Source: an uncultured Bacteroides sp.
Lineage (GTDB): Bacteria; Bacteroidota; Bacteroidia; Bacteroidales; Bacteroidaceae
DNA: 22,438 bases
Assembly (NCBI RefSeq): GCF_958445495.1
Contig: NZ_CAUCSQ010000062.1
Coordinates: forward strand, 1-22,438
Direction: 5' to 3'
A model generated the notes under the pieces. It was not told the origin of the DNA, ran no database searches, and saw nothing but the letters and a program-made list of their open reading frames with translations. The translations under genes and the position numbers were made by a program. Numbering within the stretch: the first letter of the stretch is position 1; the number at the start of each line of letters is the position of its first letter. Below are positions 7,856 to 14,605 of the stretch, in pieces.

Positions 7856-9958
7856 ATGAGACAAGCAAATCTATTTATGATGTCGGCAGCAATGTTGTTA
7901 GCTGCCTGCGGAGGAACGAAAGACGCGGGCAAAACGGAGCAGGTGCTTATCGAGAAATCGAACATTAAAATTGACGGGAAGCGTATGACTCCCGAAGCAC
8001 TTTGGGCCATGGGGCGTATCGGCGGGTTCGCAGTATCGCCCGACGGAAAGAAAATCGCATACACGGTAGCCTATTACAGTGTACCGGAGAACAAAAGCAA
8101 CCGTGAGGTTTTCGTAATGAATGCGGATGGCAGTGACAACCGGCAAATCACCCGTACGCCCTATCAGGAAAATGAGGTCACATGGATTAAGGGAGGGACC
8201 AAGCTTGCATTCTTGAGCAATGACAACGGGAGCAGCCAGCTTTACGAGATGAATCCCGATGGTAGCGAACGTAAGCAGTTGACTGATTATGACGGGGATA
8301 TTGAAGGGTATTCAATCTCTCCAGACGGCAAAAAGTTATTGTTTATTTCGCAAGTGAAGACTAAAGAGAGTACAGTTGAGAAACATCCGGATTTGCCTCA
8401 GGCAACCGGTATCATCGTGACTGATTTGATGTATAAGCATTGGGATGAATGGGTGACGACTGCCCCTCATCCTTTCATCGCCGATTTCGACGGCAACGGC
8501 ATTTCCAACATTGTGGATATCCTGGAAGGCGAACCTTATGAAAGTCCGATGAAACCTTGGGGCGGTATCGAGCAACTGGCATGGAACACGACTTCTGATA
8601 AAGTGGCTTATACTTGCCGCAAGAAGACCGGACTGGAATATGCCATCTCTACCAATTCGGATATTTACATTTATGACTTGAAGACTAAGGTTACGAAGAA
8701 TATCACGGAAGAGAATAAAGGATATGACACTAACCCGCAATATTCGCCGGACGGCAAGTACATTGCCTGGCAGAGCATGGAACGTGACGGTTATGAGGCT
8801 GACTTGAACCGTTTGTTCATAATGAATCTGGAAACCGGCGAGAAACGTTTCGTCAGCAAGGCTTTTGAATCAAACGTAGATGCGTTTATATGGAGCGCTG
8901 ACGCAAAGATGATTTATTTCACGGGGGTATGGCATGGGGAATCGCAAATCTATGCGCTTGACTTGGCTAATGATTCCGTCAAGGCAATCACTTCCGGAAT
9001 GTATGATTACGAAGGGGTGGCTCTTTTCGGCGACCGATTGATTGCCAAACGCCATTCCATGAGCATGGGGGATGAAATATATGCTGTGGAATTGGATGGT
9101 TCCGCCACTCAACTGACACAGGAGAACAAGCATATTTATGAACAACTGGAGATGGGGAAAGTGGAAGGACGATGGATGAAAACGACTGATGGAAAACAGA
9201 TGTTGACATGGGTCATCTATCCTCCTCAGTTTGATCCGGACAAGAAGTATCCGACCTTGTTATTCTGTGAAGGAGGACCGCAGAGCCCTGTCAGTCAATT
9301 CTGGTCTTACCGTTGGAATTTCCAGATTATGGCGGCCAACGATTACATCATTGTGGCTCCCAACCGTCGCGGGTTACCGGGATTCGGCGTAGAATGGAAT
9401 GAGCAGATTAGCGGTGATTACGGCGGACAATGTATGAAGGATTATTTTACAGCGATTGATGAAATGGCTAAAGAACCGTATGTAGATAAGGAGCGCCTGG
9501 GATGTGTAGGCGCAAGTTTCGGCGGATTTTCCGTTTATTGGTTAGCCGGACATCACGATAAGCGTTTCAAGGCGTTCATCGCACATGACGGCATATTCAA
9601 CATGGAAATGCAATATTTGGAAACGGAAGAGAAATGGTTTGCCAATTGGGATATGGGCGGCGCATATTGGGAAAAACAAAACCCGGTGGCGCAACGTACT
9701 TTTGCCAACTCTCCTCACCTCTTTGTGGATAAATGGGATACTCCTATCCTCTGTATTCACGGTGAAAAGGATTATCGTATCCTCGCCAATCAGGCAATGG
9801 CTGCTTTTGATGCTGCCGTAATGCGCGGTGTCCCTGCAGAGTTGTTGATTTATCCGGACGAGAATCATTGGGTACTGAAACCGCAAAACGGTGTTTTATG
9901 GCAACGCACATTCTTTGAGTGGCTGGATAAATGGGTAAAGAAAGCTCCCTCTAAATAG
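7856..9958 (+). CDS. dpp5: Dipeptidyl-peptidase 5-like S9 peptidase (lipoprotein)
   Basis: A 700-residue serine peptidase of the prolyl oligopeptidase family (S9). The N-terminal half (about 40-420) is a beta-propeller with repeated SPDGKK or SPDGKY blades. The C-terminal half is an alpha/beta-hydrolase with Ser554 in GASFGG, Asp639 in HGEKDY and His671 in DENHW, a complete triad. Segments such as TDLMYKHWDEW and KPWGGIEQ match, from memory, the Porphyromonas gingivalis DPP5, which removes dipeptides from peptide N-termini in the periplasm. The first 18 residues are a lipoprotein signal with lipobox LAAC (Cys18), so this copy is probably membrane-anchored. After Cys come GGTKD, without the usual acidic surface-export signal, so a periplasm-facing anchor is likely. 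It follows the MATE gene by 48 bp. TATCTTCG at 7821-7828 is a weak promoter candidate. Confidence 0.9.
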   Translation: MRQANLFMMSAAMLLAACGGTKDAGKTEQVLIEKSNIKIDGKRMTPEALWAMGRIGGFAVSPDGKKIAYTVAYYSVPENKSNREVFVMNADGSDNRQITRTPYQENEVTWIKGGTKLAFLSNDNGSSQLYEMNPDGSERKQLTDYDGDIEGYSISPDGKKLLFISQVKTKESTVEKHPDLPQATGIIVTDLMYKHWDEWVTTAPHPFIADFDGNGISNIVDILEGEPYESPMKPWGGIEQLAWNTTSDKVAYTCRKKTGLEYAISTNSDIYIYDLKTKVTKNITEENKGYDTNPQYSPDGKYIAWQSMERDGYEADLNRLFIMNLETGEKRFVSKAFESNVDAFIWSADAKMIYFTGVWHGESQIYALDLANDSVKAITSGMYDYEGVALFGDRLIAKRHSMSMGDEIYAVELDGSATQLTQENKHIYEQLEMGKVEGRWMKTTDGKQMLTWVIYPPQFDPDKKYPTLLFCEGGPQSPVSQFWSYRWNFQIMAANDYIIVAPNRRGLPGFGVEWNEQISGDYGGQCMKDYFTAIDEMAKEPYVDKERLGCVGASFGGFSVYWLAGHHDKRFKAFIAHDGIFNMEMQYLETEEKWFANWDMGGAYWEKQNPVAQRTFANSPHLFVDKWDTPILCIHGEKDYRILANQAMAAFDAAVMRGVPAELLIYPDENHWVLKPQNGVLWQRTFFEWLDKWVKKAPSK

Positions 9959-9987
9959 GGTGATTCATTCAATAAAAATTAAGGGGT

Positions 9988-10052
9988 GAGTTGCAGTCTG
10001 ATTCAGCCTATAATCATTTAAGACTAATGTCAAAGTTAGTTCACTGCAACTC
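9988..10052 (+). other. Structured 3' region after dpp5
   Basis: A perfect 10-bp inverted repeat (GAGTTGCAGT at 9988-9997, ACTGCAACTC at 10043-10052) encloses a second pair (ACTAA 10023-10027 with TTAGT 10036-10040). It starts 30 nt after the dpp5 stop. No uridine run follows directly, so it looks more like a 3' stabilising hairpin than a terminator. Confidence 0.5.
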
Positions 10053-10167
10053 TTCTACACTTATATTTTTATTGGGATATTTAATACTGCCAATGTAAAC
10101 GTGTCAAAATTCTATTTTAGAAGAAATGAACTTTTCATCTGAAACCTGACACTCTTTATCGGTAATA

Positions 10168-10210
10168 AAAAAACGTATCAACTCTATTTTTGAGTAATGA
10201 TACGTTTTTT
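10168..10210. terminator. Bidirectional intrinsic terminator
   Basis: A 13-bp stem (AAAAAACGTATCA with TGATACGTTTTTT) is extended by ACTC/GAGT across a 2-nt bulge, with a 7-nt loop (10185-10191). Its ends are A-rich on one side and T-rich on the other, so it can act in both directions. It lies between convergent dpp5 and the flavoprotein gene and probably ends dpp5 transcription. Confidence 0.8.
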
Positions 10211-10292
10211 ATGTTTATCAATTAGAATCTATAGCTGTTCCGAGTGTTCATCTTTGTTTCAACACACTCCCTTCTTATATCTTCAAGCAGAA

Positions 10293-10397
10293 GTATTCAT
10301 AAAAAACTAAAGAGTAAATACCCGTGAGAAAGGTAAACTTACTCTTCATAGAATTCCCCAAATGCGGAATTTACTGAATACCTTTCCTTTCCGCATT
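10293..10397 (+). repeat. Structured dispersed element, copy 1
   Basis: First of two diverged copies (the other is 14358-14465). Conserved blocks are 10314-10348 (28 of 35 bases shared) and 10366-10380 (GGAATTTACTGAATA, 14 of 15 shared), with the same 17-base gap between them in both copies. Possible pairs are AAGAGTAA 10310-10317 with TTACTCTT 10339-10346, TACC 10319-10322 with GGTA 10332-10335, AATGCGGAA 10361-10369 with TTCCGCATT 10389-10397, and GTATTCA 10293-10299 with TGAATAC 10375-10381. The last pair joins a loop to upstream sequence, a pseudoknot topology. It lies 23 nt beyond the flavoprotein stop, between convergent genes. Strand is set only by the consensus as aligned. The family is not recognised. 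Confidence 0.65.
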
Positions 10398-10420
10398 GCA
10401 TTTATCCCCATATGCTTAAT

Positions 10421-10927
10421 CTATTTTGAATAGATATTTTTAATTTCTACAATGTACATTTTATGGAATCCTCCGTGAGTGCCTCCATACCATTTCTCTA
10501 AAGATTCTGTATCCAGAAAATTATCGGGGTTAATGTCGTCCGCATAAAGTTTCCTGCATTCCAGGCCTAGGCGCGCCTGTTCGAACAGCACGTTTCCTTC
10601 TTCCGTAAAGACCGGTTTTAACCCGGTTTCTTTTACTTTATCCGTATCCCGGCCGGATTTGGAACCGCAGACAGCATGAATCTTCTTATTCTCTTCTCCT
10701 AAAAAGGAAAGTGTCAGATAATCGCTATTCTCAATAAACCCGTATGTATATCTTTCGGGACGGACAAAAACAAACGCCACCGGTTTATTCCACAACCATC
10801 CGATACCGCCCCAGCTCGCCGTCATCGTATTGAAATTCTCTTTTGTACCTGCTGTTACCAGCATCCATTCTTTCCCGATAGCTTCGAAAAAGTTGTCTTT
10901 CAAGTCTTTCACTTCCAGTTTTTCCAT
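10421..10927 (-). CDS. Flavin reductase-like (flavoredoxin-type) protein
   Basis: A 168-residue protein of the flavin reductase-like fold, which binds FMN and either reduces free flavin or carries electrons (flavoredoxin). Visible: NTMTASWGG (33-41) and VRPERYT (55-61), matching the FMN-phosphate and isoalloxazine contact regions of the family, and SGRDTDK (91-97). The length is normal for single-domain members. No signal peptide, so cytosolic. It is the second gene of a minus-strand pair, starting 19 bp after the metallo-hydrolase stop, so the two are almost certainly co-transcribed. The electron partner is unknown; nothing nearby encodes an obvious oxygenase. Confidence 0.85.
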   Translation of the reverse strand: MEKLEVKDLKDNFFEAIGKEWMLVTAGTKENFNTMTASWGGIGWLWNKPVAFVFVRPERYTYGFIENSDYLTLSFLGEENKKIHAVCGSKSGRDTDKVKETGLKPVFTEEGNVLFEQARLGLECRKLYADDINPDNFLDTESLEKWYGGTHGGFHKMYIVEIKNIYSK

Positions 10928-10946
10928 TTCTTATATATTTAAACCG

Positions 10947-11945
10947 TTATCTCTTTCTATTCAATTTCACAATTTCCCCCAAACTGGGAATTTCTACCGG
11001 AATCCCCCTTTGCTTTGCTTCAGCGGCAAAAACTTTAGGAGGGTCGTGCAATGGTTCATCTGACAAATCAAAAGTTCCATAGTGCATCGGAATGGCAAGC
11101 CCCGCATGCATTTCCTCCGCGGCAGTCAGAGATTCGTAAGGAGAAATATGGTTGGGACGCATAAACCAACGAGGTTTGTATGCACCGATACCTAACAGGG
11201 CGTAATCCGGAGCACCAAACAGCTCAGGTATTTCACGAAAATGGCTGGAGTAGCCCGTATCACCACTATAGTATAGGGAAATGCCGTTGCCCTGCAGCAT
11301 AAAAGCTCCCCATAACCGTTGTCCTCCATCCCTTACGGAACGTTTGCTCCAATGCTGTGCCGGCAGAAAGGTTATCTTCAACCCGCCATCTTCCATTTGC
11401 TGATACCACCCTGCTTCTATCACTTCCATTGCCGGAAACCAACTCTGAATTAATTCTCCGGTCCCTAAACCGCAAAACAATTTCATTCGCGGATTATTCT
11501 TCAATAAATGAGTTATGCTCGGTTTATCCAAATGGTCAAAATGGTCGTGACTAATCAGCAGGTAGTCAATCCCCGTAAAAATGTCCGGATTGGCGGGAAA
11601 TTCACTTTGCCTCTTTACAAAAGGTATATTTCCAAATACCGGGTCGAACATAATTCTTTTACCGGCCAACTGAAGGAAAAAAGAATTATGCCCCAACCAG
11701 ATCAAGGAATCTCCCACTACGGCATCCAACGAGCGAAGGTAACAAACTTTCGGGTTCCACTTCACGGACTTTTTTTCCTTACGCTGAGGATTAGGAGACA
11801 AACGCCATTTTAGTACGCTTCCCATGCCCGGACGAAAACGGTGCTGCCGATTAAAAAAACGCCCGCGTACCATCGGATTTCCCCGCCAATAAGGGTTGAC
11901 AGTGGTTAAACGTTCATTTCTCCTGAAACAGATATGCTCACCCAT
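10947..11945 (-). CDS. MBL-fold metallo-hydrolase, NAPE-PLD-like
   Basis: A 332-residue metallo-beta-lactamase-fold hydrolase. The metal-binding set is complete: HxHxDH as His133, His135, Asp137 and His138 (SHDHFDHLD), His198 (PAQHW), Asp229 (YSGDTG) and His288 (PMHYGTFDLSDEP). The N-terminal NPYWRGNP and the closing MHYGTFDLSDEP resemble the N-acyl-phosphatidylethanolamine phospholipase D-like group rather than short UlaG-like enzymes; that resemblance includes the N-terminal region, which supports the chosen start. No signal peptide. The substrate in bacteria of this type is not established, so a phospholipase D role is inference only. First gene of the pair with the flavoprotein, with a promoter at 11970-12002. 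Confidence 0.85.
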   Translation of the reverse strand: MGEHICFRRNERLTTVNPYWRGNPMVRGRFFNRQHRFRPGMGSVLKWRLSPNPQRKEKKSVKWNPKVCYLRSLDAVVGDSLIWLGHNSFFLQLAGKRIMFDPVFGNIPFVKRQSEFPANPDIFTGIDYLLISHDHFDHLDKPSITHLLKNNPRMKLFCGLGTGELIQSWFPAMEVIEAGWYQQMEDGGLKITFLPAQHWSKRSVRDGGQRLWGAFMLQGNGISLYYSGDTGYSSHFREIPELFGAPDYALLGIGAYKPRWFMRPNHISPYESLTAAEEMHAGLAIPMHYGTFDLSDEPLHDPPKVFAAEAKQRGIPVEIPSLGEIVKLNRKR

Positions 11946-11969
11946 TTTTATTTCTCAAATATGTTTCTA

Positions 11970-12002
11970 CAAACTTACGGAAAAATCTCGATTTATGACA
12001 AA
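11970..12002 (-). promoter_or_regulatory. Promoter of the metallo-hydrolase operon
   Basis: The minus strand has TAAGTTTG (11977-11970), a full match to TAnnTTTG, and TTTG (12002-11999) upstream with a 21-nt spacer, the -33/-7 arrangement of Bacteroides. It predicts a leader of under 20 nt. The best promoter match in the window. Confidence 0.65.
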
Positions 12003-12016
12003 CATGAATATACAAA

Positions 12017-12050
12017 AAATGTACCCCGGACACACAATCGGGGTACATTT
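12017..12050 (-). terminator. Intrinsic terminator of padR-pspC
   Basis: A 12-bp stem (AAATGTACCCCG with CGGGGTACATTT) with a 10-nt loop. On the minus strand it is followed by a T-rich run, as expected for a rho-independent terminator. It lies 47 nt beyond the pspC stop and just upstream of the metallo-hydrolase promoter, insulating the two units. Confidence 0.85.
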
Positions 12051-12097
12051 ACATACAAAAGAACAGATATTATCCTTCTTTAATAGAATATATTTAG

Positions 12098-13198
12098 TTA
12101 AAAGCAGTGTAAACCGTGCAACATAGGTAATTGCCAACCTGATGCGGAAAGGTTGACAGTCAGAATGACAGCACCCAATATCCACAAAATCAACAGGGAC
12201 CATTTTAAGCCAGTTCCCATTGGCGACCAATGAAATAACTGACGTAAAACCGTATAAAGAAAAGCTCCTAACGGGATGCCGATAAAAGCAACTCCAGCAA
12301 TCGTAGCAAGCAATGTCATCATGGGAGATACAGAAGTTATGGACATCCAGTCAACGGCAGGAAGCATTTCATAAAGCAAAGCTCCTCCACTAATCGCCAC
12401 GGCAATCGCTGCAAATACTAGAGCAACCAACACGACGGCAAGCAAAAACAACACCGGACAACAGATAATGACAAGAGCTACCAGGAATATTTTGAAAAAA
12501 ACGGCTGCGATAGATACGAATACATCTCCGACTTTCTGTAAAAATGTGCGCGGCTTACCGGAATTTACATAGTTATTGACTCCGTCGGCTACCCGTTCAA
12601 ACCCATCTGTGACTGTCTTTCCTATATTTTCAATAGTAATGGCTTCTCCGCGCATACTCAATTTTTCGGCAGCCGTACGGGCTTCCGGAATTACAAGCCA
12701 CCCGACTATGTAAAATATAACCATTGGGCAATAGGGGACAAACACTAAGATTATCATCAGAATACGTACCAATGTTATATCCCAACCAAGATATGCGGCC
12801 AATCCTGCCGCTACACCACCCAGCAATTTATTATCCGGGTCACGAAACCAGCGACGAGGTCCGGCAGCCTGCATTCCGGCCTGGCCCGCCGAATTTGCCT
12901 GTTCGGTTTTCTTATACGACTCCGCATCATCATCCGCTATTCCGAAATCTTCCGGCTTACCCACGCGGGCTATGATTTCTTCTACATCCTGTATTGTTAT
13001 GACTTGTTTTCCTATAGCTACTTTTTCGGCAAACAACTCTGCAATACGCATTTCAATATCATCCACAATCTCTTCCGCACTTTCCTGTTTGCGAAAGTAG
13101 TGTTTCAAGTTGGACAAATAATTGTCTAACAACCGGTATGCGTCATCATCTATATGATAAACGGTTCCGCCTAAATTTATGGTTAATGTTTTCTTCAT
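12098..13198 (-). CDS. PspC domain membrane protein
   Basis: A 366-residue inner-membrane protein. Residues 1-90 form a cytosolic part common before PspC in Bacteroidetes (MKKTLTINLGG, then an acidic helical stretch EEIVDDIEMRIAELF). The PspC domain is at about 115-175 (GGVAAGLAAYLGWD and a hydrophobic segment ending GWLVIPEA), with further membrane segments around 235-280 and in the last 80 residues. PspC-type proteins respond to envelope stress in proteobacteria; the role of this longer form is not known. An in-frame ATG 13 codons further upstream overlaps the padR gene and gives an unlike N-terminus, so I chose MKKTLT. It follows padR by 25 bp, making a typical padR-pspC unit in which PadR probably controls the membrane protein. 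Terminator at 12017-12050. Confidence 0.85.
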   Translation of the reverse strand: MKKTLTINLGGTVYHIDDDAYRLLDNYLSNLKHYFRKQESAEEIVDDIEMRIAELFAEKVAIGKQVITIQDVEEIIARVGKPEDFGIADDDAESYKKTEQANSAGQAGMQAAGPRRWFRDPDNKLLGGVAAGLAAYLGWDITLVRILMIILVFVPYCPMVIFYIVGWLVIPEARTAAEKLSMRGEAITIENIGKTVTDGFERVADGVNNYVNSGKPRTFLQKVGDVFVSIAAVFFKIFLVALVIICCPVLFLLAVVLVALVFAAIAVAISGGALLYEMLPAVDWMSITSVSPMMTLLATIAGVAFIGIPLGAFLYTVLRQLFHWSPMGTGLKWSLLILWILGAVILTVNLSASGWQLPMLHGLHCF

Positions 13199-13223
13199 TC
13201 TTATTTTTCTTTTTATATTCGAA

Positions 13224-13550
13224 TTATCTATTTGCAATATGGCTCACGGTTTCGTTCAACTCTTTCCAGGAAAGTTCCAGTTCACCCAAAAAGATTTCTC
13301 CTTTTTCCGTAAGTTTATAATATTTACGAGGTGGTCCCTGTGTGGATTCCACCCATTCATAGCTTAACAGTTCATCATTTTTCAGACGTGTCAGCAATGG
13401 ATACAGAGTCCCTTCCACTACAATCAGACGGGCTTCCTTCAATCTTTGGATAATATCCGAGGCATAGGCCGGCTCTTTATGCAGTAAAAGCATTATGCAA
13501 TATTCAAGCATGCCCTTTCTCATCTGTGATTTTACATTGTCTACCTTCAT
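13224..13550 (-). CDS. PadR family transcriptional regulator
   Basis: A 108-residue single-domain regulator. The winged helix covers about residues 10-85: a recognition-helix region VVEGTLYPLLTRLK and a wing ending GPPRKYYKLTEKG, both hallmark PadR segments. A short C-terminal helix (GELELSWKELNETV) would make the dimer contact, as in subfamily-2 PadR proteins, which lack the long C-terminal domain. The ligand is unknown. It is the first gene of the padR-pspC unit. The promoter region upstream holds a direct repeat and a dyad close to the -7 box (13584-13617), so autorepression is likely. Transcribed divergently from the GNAT gene. Confidence 0.93.
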   Translation of the reverse strand: MKVDNVKSQMRKGMLEYCIMLLLHKEPAYASDIIQRLKEARLIVVEGTLYPLLTRLKNDELLSYEWVESTQGPPRKYYKLTEKGEIFLGELELSWKELNETVSHIANR

Positions 13551-13574
13551 TGTATCTTCTTCTTTTAGATGTCA

Positions 13575-13582
13575 CAAATATA
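13575..13582 (-). promoter_or_regulatory. Candidate -7 box of padR-pspC
   Basis: The minus strand reads TATATTTG, 25 nt upstream of the padR ATG. No clean -33 TTTG; the space it would fill is occupied by the repeats at 13584-13617, as expected for a regulated promoter. Confidence 0.55.
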
Positions 13583-13583
13583 T

Positions 13584-13617
13584 GCATTACTTTAGTACCT
13601 TGCATTACAAAGTACTA
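13584..13617. promoter_or_regulatory. Putative PadR operator
   Basis: GCATTAC occurs at 13584-13590 and again at 13602-13608, each followed by AGTAC (13594-13598 and 13611-13615), a direct repeat with an offset of about 17-18 bases. The same region contains a dyad, TAGTAC (13593-13598) and GTACTA (13612-13617). The block sits directly upstream of the padR -7 box. Binding by PadR is inferred from position and symmetry; PadR proteins usually bind such dyads in their own promoters. Confidence 0.5.
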
Positions 13618-13678
13618 TAAATTAATAATAATTAATCTATTAAGATGTATTTACCTTATTATAAAGGGAAATAATAGC

Positions 13679-13686
13679 TATATTTG
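13679..13686 (+). promoter_or_regulatory. Candidate -7 box of the GNAT gene
   Basis: TATATTTG lies 32 nt before the ATG at 13719, giving a leader of about 25 nt. No -33 TTTG at the right distance. Confidence 0.5.
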
Positions 13687-13718
13687 CAGTTTGTAAAACC
13701 ATAAATAGAAAAACATAT

Positions 13719-14216
13719 ATGTTTACCATTCGAAAAGCAACAACAGCCGATTGCGGGCTTATCAACATGATGGCAAAGGAGGTTTTCCCTGCTACTTACA
13801 AAGAAATCTTATCTCCCGAACAATTGGACTATATGATGGATTGGATGTATGCTCCCGAAAATATCCGTAAGCAGATGGATGAGGAGGGGCATGTATATTT
13901 TATCGCTTATAAGGAAGATAAGCCTTGCGGATATGTTTCCGTGCAACAACAGGAAGAGGATATCTTCCACCTCCAGAAAATTTACGTCCTTCCTCATTTT
14001 CAGAACATGCACTGCGGCAGCTTCTTATTTAAAGCAGCTATCAGGCATATCAAGGAAGTACATCCGGGCCCTTGCCTGATGGAACTCAACGTAAACCGGA
14101 ATAACAAGGCATTGGAATTTTACCGGCACATGGGAATGAGGAAACTGCGGGAAGGGGATTTCCCGATTGGAAACGGATATTATATGAATGATTACATCAT
14201 GGGACTGAATATATAA
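13719..14216 (+). CDS. GNAT family N-acetyltransferase
   Basis: A 165-residue cytosolic acetyltransferase of the GNAT superfamily, which moves acetyl from acetyl-CoA to an amine. Visible: the N-terminal strand MFTIRKATTAD, the acetyl-CoA pyrophosphate loop region around residues 90-105 (IYVLPHFQNMHCGSFLF; a looser match to the Q/RxxGxG/A motif than usual), and motif B at 124-140 (NVNRNNKALEFYRHMGM). Closest in style to RimI-like or small-molecule acetyltransferases, but the acceptor cannot be inferred. Single gene, divergent from padR and convergent with the peptide transporter. Start chosen by promoter spacing and the canonical N-terminus. Confidence 0.9.
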   Translation: MFTIRKATTADCGLINMMAKEVFPATYKEILSPEQLDYMMDWMYAPENIRKQMDEEGHVYFIAYKEDKPCGYVSVQQQEEDIFHLQKIYVLPHFQNMHCGSFLFKAAIRHIKEVHPGPCLMELNVNRNNKALEFYRHMGMRKLREGDFPIGNGYYMNDYIMGLNI

Positions 14217-14260
14217 AAATATCTCGAAATAAAAAACTCACAGTTTTACTCGTAGGCAAT

Positions 14261-14315
14261 AATCCCCTTGTTTGACTTTTACATTATTATGAATCGGGAT
14301 TGAAACAAGGGAATT
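14261..14315. terminator. Hairpin after the GNAT gene
   Basis: A 13-position stem with one mismatch (14261-14273 with 14303-14315; core CCCTTGTTT/AAACAAGGG) and a 29-nt loop, 44 nt beyond the GNAT stop. It is followed by GTGTTTTA, a weak T-run. A possible terminator or 3' structure for the GNAT transcript; the long loop makes it weaker than the others here. Confidence 0.4.
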
Positions 14316-14357
14316 GTGTTTTATAAAGAGGAGGAGGACTACAATAGTTTATTCCCA

Positions 14358-14465
14358 GAATATTCATTAAACAAAAAATGAAGGGCAAATTTCCATGAAA
14401 AAGGCAAATTTACTCTTCACCCAATCTTAAAAATAAGGAATTTACCGAATATTCCTGTTTTAAGA
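14358..14465 (+). repeat. Structured dispersed element, copy 2
   Basis: Second copy of the element at 10293-10397. Conserved blocks are 14385-14419 and 14437-14451 (GGAATTTACCGAATA), again 17 bases apart. Possible pairs are 14379-14389 with 14409-14419 (11 positions, one mismatch, one G-T wobble), AGGAA 14436-14440 with TTCCT 14452-14456 continued by TCTTAAAA 14425-14432 with TTTTAAGA 14458-14465, and TATTC 14361-14365 with the loop GAATA 14447-14451. The outer stem has a different sequence from copy 1 yet still pairs. It lies between convergent genes, just before the transporter's terminator. Confidence 0.65.
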
Positions 14466-14471
14466 ATACAA

Positions 14472-14503
14472 AAGGCAACTAACTCGTAAGGGTCAGTTGC
14501 CTT
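14472..14503. terminator. Bidirectional terminator after the POT gene
   Basis: A 9-bp stem (AAGGCAACT with AGTTGCCTT) with a 14-nt loop. On the minus strand, four Ts run out of the stem, which suits termination of the peptide-transporter transcript 102 nt after its stop; on the plus strand TATTTTTAG follows. Confidence 0.7.
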
Positions 14504-14605
14504 ATATTTTTAGTTTATGAATCTTCCTTCAAATGCAGTTTTTCTGAATATCACTCTTCTCAAACTTATTTTGAACTTCTTTTCCCTACTGCAAAAGAGA
14601 ATCTG

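Noticed and set aside
13199..13237. Upstream in-frame start for the PspC protein
   Set aside because: Overlaps the padR 3' end and precedes the conserved MKKTLT N-terminus.
13593..13617. TAGTAC/GTACTA dyad as a terminator
   Set aside because: Short arms, AT-rich, and located upstream of padR between promoters; an operator is the better reading.
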